From Diprion similis (taxonomy: Eukaryota; Arthropoda; Insecta; Hymenoptera; Diprionidae), in contig NC_060106.1 of the NCBI RefSeq assembly GCF_021155765.1, forward strand, positions 4,967,501 to 5,031,500: a stretch of DNA of 64,000 nucleotides, given 5' to 3'. Positions 58,285 through 64,000 of this stretch are shown here, piece by piece (the first letter of the stretch is position 1; each line of letters starts with the position of its first letter). A program made the translations under genes and the position numbers. Below the pieces are notes generated by a model that did no database searches, was not told the DNA's origin, and saw only the letters and a program-made list of their open reading frames with translations.

Positions 58285-61200
58285 AAGAAAAAGAAGACAC
58301 TGGCGGTTTATCCCCGGGATCAATCTACCATCACCCATGCATTCCATGACTTTGCCTTGAGCTCTTCTCAACCTCGAAAACTCAAATTTTCCGCGGTGAT
58401 TCCATTCGACATTCCTTCACCAGAAACCAGATATTTAATGTTTACAACACGAGAGTCTATATCGCTTGTTCGATATTGACAAAAATTATTTTCGACACTT
58501 GGTGTGTATAGTTTCATTTAGTCAGTAGAGTCAGACATTTATCACCGGTACCTCTGACTTTGCAACGTGAGCAGTAAAAATTAGCAAAATGCCTGTAGCG
58601 TGGATACTTTAAAGTTGAACATGAGTCACCGAATTAGTTTAAAAAGAGAAGCAGGAGTGAGACAGAACGTTGGTACATCGCAGGTATCGAGCACTAAGGA
58701 GAATAGGAAATAAAACTTGAGAGTAGATTTAGGAGAAATTGCATGGTTTCCGAAGCGGGTATCCAGACAATGTGTAATCTGAAGCTTGACGTGAAATCTT
58801 CGCGATTCCAAATAGAGAAATACAGAAAGAAGGGAAAAATAATCTACTTTCTTTTCACACGTCTCGATAACTGGCTGACTTCTATCACCTGATAAAAAAT
58901 AAAAAATAAAAATAATATATCACAATCTGACGTGACTTTCCAACTATATATCTCGAATTTGTACCAACTCGCTTTGTAATTCCGGTATAAAATGAAATGG
59001 ATTCTGCACGAGTTCCAAGTAACCTTCCAATTGCTAGGGACAATTTTTTTAAACCAATAACGATTTCATCGGAATTTTCGTAAGCCGGTGGAAAACATTT
59101 CTCGGGAAGTTCTCTTCTGATCGCCGATAACGTTGTGGACGAAGAACGGCGGTGAAATGGGTGACGCAATAATCAGACCGGAGAACAAGACGAACGAGAA
59201 GACATTCTCCGAGTACTGGCGTGGTATAAGCAAAAATGAAAGTGATCGAAGCCTGGCACTCAGCTCCGGGAACAGAGTATTCAATAGTTAACAGTAACTT
59301 GGCGGTGCAGCAAATACTTGCAATCTCGGACTAACGCTTTGGCATTTTCACACAGAGGAAAAGTTTTTTTTTTGTTGCAATCGTTTGTCTACTGTCTAGT
59401 TTTCTATGGATATACGGCAGGTTAAAGCATCGGATTCTGTAATCGATATTAAATGCGAATCTAAAATTATCGCTACATTCAAGTGACTTTTCAACGTTAG
59501 ATAACGAAATGAGAATATACTTTGGAACGTGGTGATCTCTCTGATAGGTCAAAACGTCTCACAAGGTCGGATAACTTTCGTAGAGAATTTCACTTCATCA
59601 ACCGATTGAGTCGTTGATTTTGTAGTGGCCTAGAAAATATTTCTTAAATGCAAGTCAGTTTCAACTCCTTGTAATGACTTGAATTTATGAGGTTTGGTTC
59701 AGTAATTCAGTCATTTTATGTCACCCTGAGATTTCTCGAAAATTGGTGTTGATTTGGTAAAAATTAATGGAATGTTAAAAAAAAAGAATTTATACTTGAG
59801 ATCAAAGTATTCTTTAGAGGACCATCGAAATTACGCAGTCTATACGAGAAACAGGATCGGACATCCAAAGAGGCACAAATATTCCACACAACCTCGTGCT
59901 GCTACGCTGCAAAGCTATAAAACTATAAATTAAAAACTCCATCAATTTTTACTTTCCTTATATTTATGCTGTAAAGATTAAATGCACGCTTTTGTACCGC
60001 CAAGCGGATGTAGGTTGGTTGTGATATAATGTCGATGGAAAAAAGGAACCAGAAGAAGACTAGAAGGTCGTTTGAAATAGCAAAAAAGAAATCTTTCACG
60101 GTACTCGAAAAAATGGTCATATTTGGTTTTTTAGCCAAGTAGAAAGACGCTTTTCAATGTACGCGTTTTTGATAATGGATTGGAATTCGAATGCTCAATG
60201 GATACTTCGAACGCTTCTATATATTGCACATGTAGAAATGCGATCGCTTTCATTATACCTCGTCTCGAAAACTTAATTATGTAAGGTTTAATATCGACGC
60301 GACTAGCGGAGTGCTGGGACATTTCAACATGCGGTCTTTTATAATAGGGGAAAATAGTTATGGTTCTAATAATAATAACTTCCTCGCGAGAAATCGCTCC
60401 TCATTAACTGTCCCCTTCCGTCTTGTGTAAAATTGAAATTAGGAAGAGTAAATAGCATATGTCACACATCTTTCTACGCTAATGAAAAATTTTCCTTCGA
60501 TTCGTGTATTATAAGGCTAGTTTAAGTTCGGCTTTTGTTAAACCTTTTTATCCAAAATCACAACACAGGCAAGAGGTACGAACTAAGTTTCCGGTGTTTG
60601 TACCCTCAGAGTTATTTTCTACTAAAATATTTGTGTTGGGGGTGTTTTGTCGCGAGTTTAATAGTCGTGCAGCCATTTCAACAACGGTTTTTCTCTTTCA
60701 ACCTCAACCGGGATCGAAACTTTGATCAAAGTCTTAGGTTCGGCGTAGTTGATGTGCTTGGATGTAACAATATATGTATGTAGTTCCGAACAACAGCATG
60801 GAGCGATTGCGATTTCAACAAAATATGTGAAAGCAACTCAAGACGTCGAAACTGTGAACCGTTAACTCAACACCATCGACTATACGCGTATTCTCATTAG
60901 ACTGCGTATTTCATGTGGTTGAATTTTTGATGGATTAGAGAAAATCACACTAGACTAGACTCAATCAGTCAAGTTGGAGGCTCGGTTGAAATTCCGAGGC
61001 TACTCAAAAATTTTCACTTTTCAATCACGGTGCTGTTCCCAATCAAAGCTTCTTTCATTAATATGTTCACGCACGATGTCAAATCGTTGCAATTGATCCT
61101 AAGGCACTTCTACATTAGAATCACATCAGCTATCCAAAAGCTGAAAAGTATTTTCTTTTGCAAGAGTATCCATACAGAATTTCATCAACCTACATATCAC

Positions 61201-61934
61201 CCACCTTCTGAAGTACAACTTTGAAGAGAGTTGTCCAAGTTTGAAAGTATAGTTTATCCTACTGGTTGATAATCTTGGAATAAAGTTTCCCTCTGTAGAT
61301 ATTTAATGTCCAGATGTGTAATGAGGACAACTGGTGGAATATACTATATGTGTTTATATCGACGAACCCACAGATATGGACTCCTTGGTGCCAGTGGTTG
61401 CGGAAAAACAACACTTCTGTCCTGCATCGTTGGTCGACGGAGGCTGAATTCTGGAGAAATCTGGGTCCTGGGTGGAAAACCGGGTACCAAAGGGTCCGGA
61501 GTTCCGGGTAAGCGTGTCGGCTACATGCCCCAGGAAATCGCCCTCTATGGAGAGTTCACCATAAGAGAAACGATGATGTACTTCGGATGGATATTCGGCA
61601 TGGGCACAGCCGAGATCGTCGAGAGGCTCAGATTTTTGCTCAATTTCTTGGATCTGCCCTCGCAGAATCGGCTCGTCAAAAATCTCAGGTCAGTCAGTCA
61701 GAACGAACCAAGTCGAGTTTCGTTCTTGGATTATCAGTTACAGAATGTATTCATCATTCCAAAGTGATATATGTATATATATATATATATTGTTGTTAAA
61801 GAAAATTTTTATTTCTCTGAATACAGCGGTGGTCAGCAGAGGCGAGTATCTTTTGCCGTGGCATTGATGCACGACCCAGAACTCCTTATTCTGGACGAAC
61901 CTACAGTGGGAGTCGACCCTCTCCTCAGACAAAG
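25133..61934 (+). CDS. ABCH-type (ABCG-like) ABC transporter, N-terminal part
   Basis: Coding exons: 25133-25203 (proposed first), 55861-56112, 61374-61688 and 61827-61934. The gene continues past the right edge. The phases interlock: AG/T (Ser), AT/A (Ile), AG/C (Ser), then an open AG at 61934. The 248 visible residues give a nucleotide-binding domain: HAFKTYG, Walker [10 protein letters not shown] (113-121), Q-loop GYMPQE (Gln 161), signature LSGGQ (212-216), Walker B LLILDEP (Asp 236, Glu 237) and D-loop VGVD. The NBD comes before any membrane segment, as in reverse-order G/H half transporters. Spacing, [18 protein letters not shown] and [17 protein letters not shown] fit insect ABCH proteins (often labelled ABCG23-like), whose Drosophila members help build the lipid barrier of the cuticle. 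The subfamily is from memory; no search was run. The first exon ([20 protein letters not shown]) rests on phase, a good donor (AAG/GTTAGT) and an A at -3; other 5' exons may exist. Confidence 0.87.
28602..28622. repeat. (CGT)n microsatellite
   Basis: About seven CGT/GTC triplets in the giant intron; the downstream TCTACGACGA partly pairs back with it. Confidence 0.85.
28781..29148. repeat. tandem duplication, period about 182 bp
   Basis: Two diverged copies, 28781-28962 and 28963-29148. Both start with CGGTGTTGCAAAAATGGAC, then share TACTTCACTTAGATT, CAACAATT, ATTTCTCAC, ATCATCTCCACC, CACATG and GGGCTTCAGTGG, and end with TTGGTCT, GAAAACAGACC. Differences and small indels point to an old local duplication. 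No coding frame is shared. Confidence 0.85.
31931..31976. repeat. (TA)n microsatellite, partly palindromic
   Basis: Two TATATA runs separated by a short ATCTATAGATAT palindrome, flanked by ACATATAT and ATATGT. Confidence 0.85.
32210..32365. repeat. small imperfect inverted repeat
   Basis: Left arm ACTTTTTTGAAGTTAAATCC plus CAGCAATTGTG (from 32217). The right arm in reverse complement, ending at 32359, is ACTTTTTTCGAGTCAAATCT plus ACACGAATTGTG. Spacer about 60 bp. Possibly a worn MITE. Confidence 0.5.
34480..35070. other. moderately GC-richer intronic block without recognised genes
   Basis: Short open frames on the minus strand (for example 34842-35051) and slightly higher GC than neighbours. 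I recognise no domain. It could be an old transposon remnant or a conserved non-coding block. Confidence 0.2.
39623..39677. repeat. short hairpin with perfect 10-bp stem
   Basis: GCGTAAAGTA at 39623-39632 pairs with TACTTTACGC at 39668-39677 across a 35-bp loop. Possibly part of a degenerate mobile element. Confidence 0.5.
41480..41770 (+). promoter_or_regulatory. G-rich / GC-rich block, candidate internal alternative promoter
   Basis: Polypurine G tracts (GGGGGGGGGGGG near 41490 and GGGGAGGGGGAGG near 41555) are followed by a CpG-bearing stretch (GAGCGACGACTGCGGAC) and short repeats of the CAATCCATCGATCC and GTCGGTCAGTCAAT type. This stands out in AT-rich intron DNA. A second promoter or 5' UTR for the ABC transporter is possible, but no in-phase coding exon was found next to it. 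Confidence 0.3.
41830..42420. repeat. cluster of poly(T) tracts and TA repeats
   Basis: Long T runs near 41830-41865, 42198-42210, 42228-42241, 42310-42330 and 42380-42396, plus TATATA runs at about 41973-42047. Low-complexity DNA directly downstream of the G-rich block. Confidence 0.8.
42622..42651. repeat. (TTC)n microsatellite
   Basis: Run of CTT/TTC triplets. Confidence 0.85.
42844..42887. repeat. (AAC/AAT)n microsatellite
   Basis: Mixed CAA and TAA triplets in a continuous run. Confidence 0.85.
44225..44250. repeat. (TTTA)n microsatellite
   Basis: Six tandem TTTA units. Confidence 0.85.
44563..44690. repeat. inverted repeat with GGGGGCAAAATGGGATAC arms
   Basis: Left arm GTGGGGGCAAAATGGGATAC (44563-44582). 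The right arm in reverse complement is GGGGGACAAAACGGGATAC (ending 44690). Spacer about 90 bp of A/T-rich sequence. Looks like a very short foldback or MITE remnant. Confidence 0.6.
45651..45695. repeat. small hairpin
   Basis: AGGCTCTT at 45651-45658 pairs with AAGAGCCT at 45688-45695; an inner GCCG/CGGC pairing can stack inside. Significance unknown. Confidence 0.4.
48539..48918. mobile_element. foldback / MITE-like element with about 134-bp inverted arms
   Basis: Arms 48539-48672 and 48786-48918. Both begin, reading inward, with GGAACATCAGTTTGGTGTC, then CCCTCT, AAGAGACA, GTATTTTTTT and AACGACCCCCAAAGA. The arms look roughly 85% alike by eye and the central spacer is about 113 bp. 380 bp in all, no coding capacity, and no target-site duplication that I can see. 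Confidence 0.82.
50225..50465. repeat. interspersed-repeat fragment with inverted segments
   Basis: CTCCGGTTTTTGGGGTCAC (about 50235) is mirrored by CCAGGGGTTTTTGGAGTCG read in reverse complement (about 50390-50410). GACGAAAATTTCAAATTTC (about 50307) is mirrored by GGACAAAAATTTCAAATCA in reverse complement (about 50434-50452). The motif style (gattcgtaatcaacgactcc, acgaaaatttcaaa) resembles repeats I associate with hymenopteran genomes, from memory only. Confidence 0.45.
54704..54735. repeat. (CTCTCTCA)n minisatellite
   Basis: Three to four tandem octamers of the CTCTCTCA type. Confidence 0.8.
55326..55516. mobile_element. foldback element ending 344 bp before ABC transporter exon 2
   Basis: Left arm 55326-55398, right arm 55418-55516. 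The core is ATGTCCCTAGGAGCCC facing GGGCTCCTAGGGACAT, a perfect 16-bp inverted pair. The arms continue outward through CAATAC-AATCGC/GCGATT-GTATTG, TTATTGGCC/GGCCAATAA and TCGTTCGAA/TTCGAACGA, ending in GCGTCAA/TTGACGC. The right arm has about 24 extra bases near 55468-55490. The loop is about 20 bp, so this could form a strong hairpin in RNA or single-stranded DNA. Confidence 0.8.
56113..61373 (+). other. ABC transporter intron between coding exons 55861-56112 and 61374-61688
   Basis: About 5.3 kb from GTAAGT to CACAG. AT-rich, with an AT dinucleotide run at 58255-58280. Short open frames show no known domain; nothing else supported. Confidence 0.6.
58255..58280. repeat. (TA)n microsatellite
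   Basis: Run of TA dinucleotides within the ABC transporter intron. Confidence 0.85.
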
Positions 61935-64000
61935 GTAAGGGTTAAAAAATTTGTTAGAATTTTCAAGACCTCCGGTAATCGAAAATTTCAAGTTATAAAG
62001 GAGATCGGTGATTGAGAAAACGACTTGCGCTTAACACACGAGAGTCATTTACTTAGTTCGATATTCCTGCACATTTTTTACTTCTGTTATTTCACAACGT
62101 CCGGGGAAGAGAAGCTGAATATGAATTGGAAAATGGCGATTGTTTGCACGTTTTAAGCAAACTTTGCCGGAGAAGTGTTACGTGTATTTAAAGTAAGGAG
62201 GTCGACAGCCGCTGGCGAATTGCTTCGAGCCAACAGATTACTAATATACTTAATAATTATAGGTGTGTTTTCCATTAAAGATATCTGAAATTTAACAGTT
62301 TAAAGCGGAATTTTCCGAGGGTTATGCAGCACTCTCGAATTTATCGATCACGAGTGAAATATCAAAATGAACGTATCTGGTGTTATCCTGGAATATCCTC
62401 TTGTGATAATCTTAAATTCCAGATTCTTATGTCTCGAACAGAGTTTTTTGCCAGCCCATTATGTAATCGACTTCAAATAGTAGTTTATGCAACAAGGCCG
62501 TAAAGCGAACTTTATCTTTTTTGCAAAAAGCTTACGTCCGAGTTGCATACAACGTTTTTTTAACTCTGCGCAAAGTTCTTATACTGAAAATTATAGGATA
62601 ATGCTTCCAATTAGATCTTGATTATTAGCACAATAAAAAACGAAGAAAAATATTTATAAAAGAAAAAGGAAAAAAAAAACATAAATGGAATCAAATACTT
62701 GTCGAGCATAAAATAGGAAATTGTTACGATAAAAATAATTTTGTTGCCATAAAACGTATTTATCGAAAGTAGAATCCATATTTGGAGTAGCATTTTTTAA
62801 TCATTATATTAAATTTATATTCAATCAAAATACATCATTTATTAAAAATCATATCGCTCTACAAAATTATTCTCAATAATCATTGTCAAAGAGTATACTG
62901 TATTTATATTCAAACGTAACAAGGAATTATGCTCCAAAATTAACGTAAGAATCTAAAATTGCGATACGACATTGAATGTATTGATTTTTTAAATTGCGGC
63001 TGCGAACTTCTTGTACATCATTTTACTTTAGACACACACCCTAAAAATTTTACATATCTGTGGGCGAAAAAGCTTACTTTACGATGAGGATTCAGAACAT
63101 TTTACACACACACTTTGGGGCCATTCATTAATTACGTAAGGACGATTTTAGCCATTTTTACCCCCCACCCCCTCCCCCAATCTAAGAAAACATAAGATTT
63201 CTTGGACTCCCCCTCCCACTTATAGTTTTTATTTATAAGCTTCAAAGTGTGCAAATATGAACACATTAACGATTTTAAAATCTTATTATGGAATAAAATT
63301 TTTTGCAATAACAGTATACAAATGAAAAAATAGATCTCATGGTTTGTGGAACGTCTGAATAGAAAATTTTGTAGTTTTTGAAACTACCCTTTAATTTTCT
63401 GTCCGATTTTTATTTCCTGAGACATTGCTGTACGGACATTTTGTCTTAGTGGAAAATGTTTATTATGCAAATTCCGACTTGTAAAATATTACGTAAGAAT
63501 GACTTATACCCCCTTTCTTCGAGATAAGGTCAAGTATAGATTCTTTAAACCCTCCCTCCCCTTGGGACCCTTACGTAATTAAGAAATGGCCCCTAATTAC
63601 GCACACGGGACGAAACTTTATTCTTAACTTGCAGCGATCAGTATGGCTTATGACAAGGACACATATCTCTAATTTTTTCCACACCATTTGCTCTATTATC
63701 GAACCACACGCCCTTCGTATTCACTTATCTAAACTCTTCGTCTTTTCTTTTTTTTCTTCTTGTAACGGTTAAAAACTAACCGAACTTGCGCGTTAAAAAT
63801 TCTAACTTATCCATTTACTCCACCAGGTAAAGTGTGGAAAATTTACATTGGTCGAAGATCATTGACGTGCGTGACGCGGTTGAAGAAGAAAAAAAAAAAG
63901 AAAGAAAAGAAAAGAAGAAAAAGAAACAGAAACAAATAAGAAAAAGACACACACACGATATGAGAACTGTAAAAAACTAGCTAGTGACGTCAAGCCGTGT
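61935..64000 (+). other. ABC transporter intron, open at right edge
   Basis: Starts at the GTAAGG donor. No further exon with ABC transporter coding was found before the window ends. Contains a terminal-inverted-repeat element (63117-63593) and a purine-rich GA/AAG stretch near 63882-63930. Confidence 0.6.
63117..63593. mobile_element. MITE-like element with GGGGCCATTCATTAATTACG ends
   Basis: Left end GGGGCCATTCATTAATTACG followed by TAAGG. The right end in reverse complement is GGGGCCATTTCTTAATTACG followed by TAAGGG. About 477 bp. The interior has several C-rich patches (CCCCCCACCCCCTCCCCC near 63162 and CCCTCCCTCCCC near 63550) and no coding frame. No clear target-site duplication seen. 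Confidence 0.78.

Overview
This is eukaryotic, AT-rich, intron-bearing DNA that looks like an insect nuclear genome. The gene content supports this: an ABC transporter most like the arthropod-type ABCH family, an LST2/ZFYVE28 orthologue, a cilia/sperm coiled-coil gene (CFAP58), CutC and allantoicase. Introns are mostly short, with GT/AG borders and exon phases that fit together. A hymenopteran (possibly sawfly-like) source is my best guess, from general base composition and repeat style only; the order is not proven. All five recognised genes lie on the + strand.

Layout. (1) 1-3825: the 3' three exons of LST2 (PI3P-binding FYVE protein, negative regulator of EGFR trafficking), cut by the left edge. 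(2) 3826-7193: a long AT-rich stretch, probably a long LST2 3' UTR plus the CFAP58 promoter. (3) 7194-11672: CFAP58, ten coding exons, about 899 aa. (4) 12453-13172: CutC, an uninterrupted CDS of 239 aa. (5) 15770-19689: allantoicase, seven coding exons, 375 aa. (6) 19690-25132: AT-rich intergenic DNA with a foldback repeat and a more GC-rich block that may be a promoter. (7) 25133-61934 and beyond the right edge: an ABCH-type half transporter. A 71-bp first coding exon is followed by an intron of about 30.7 kb, then three exons carrying Walker A, the Q-loop, the signature motif and Walker B. The membrane half lies outside the window.

The genes do not form a pathway. They are independent single-copy genes: endosomal signalling, axoneme/sperm, copper handling, purine (urate to allantoate) degradation, and probable lipid export to the cuticle. 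What stands out beyond the genes is a set of foldback or terminal-inverted-repeat elements without coding capacity, in introns and intergenic DNA (7991-8395, 16748-17261, 22072-22664, 48539-48918, 55326-55516, 63117-63593, and smaller ones). They have different termini, so they look like several MITE-like families. I found no CRISPR, bacterial-type operon, tRNA or rRNA gene, and no clearly new multi-gene system. The giant first intron contains no ORF I can defend as a gene.
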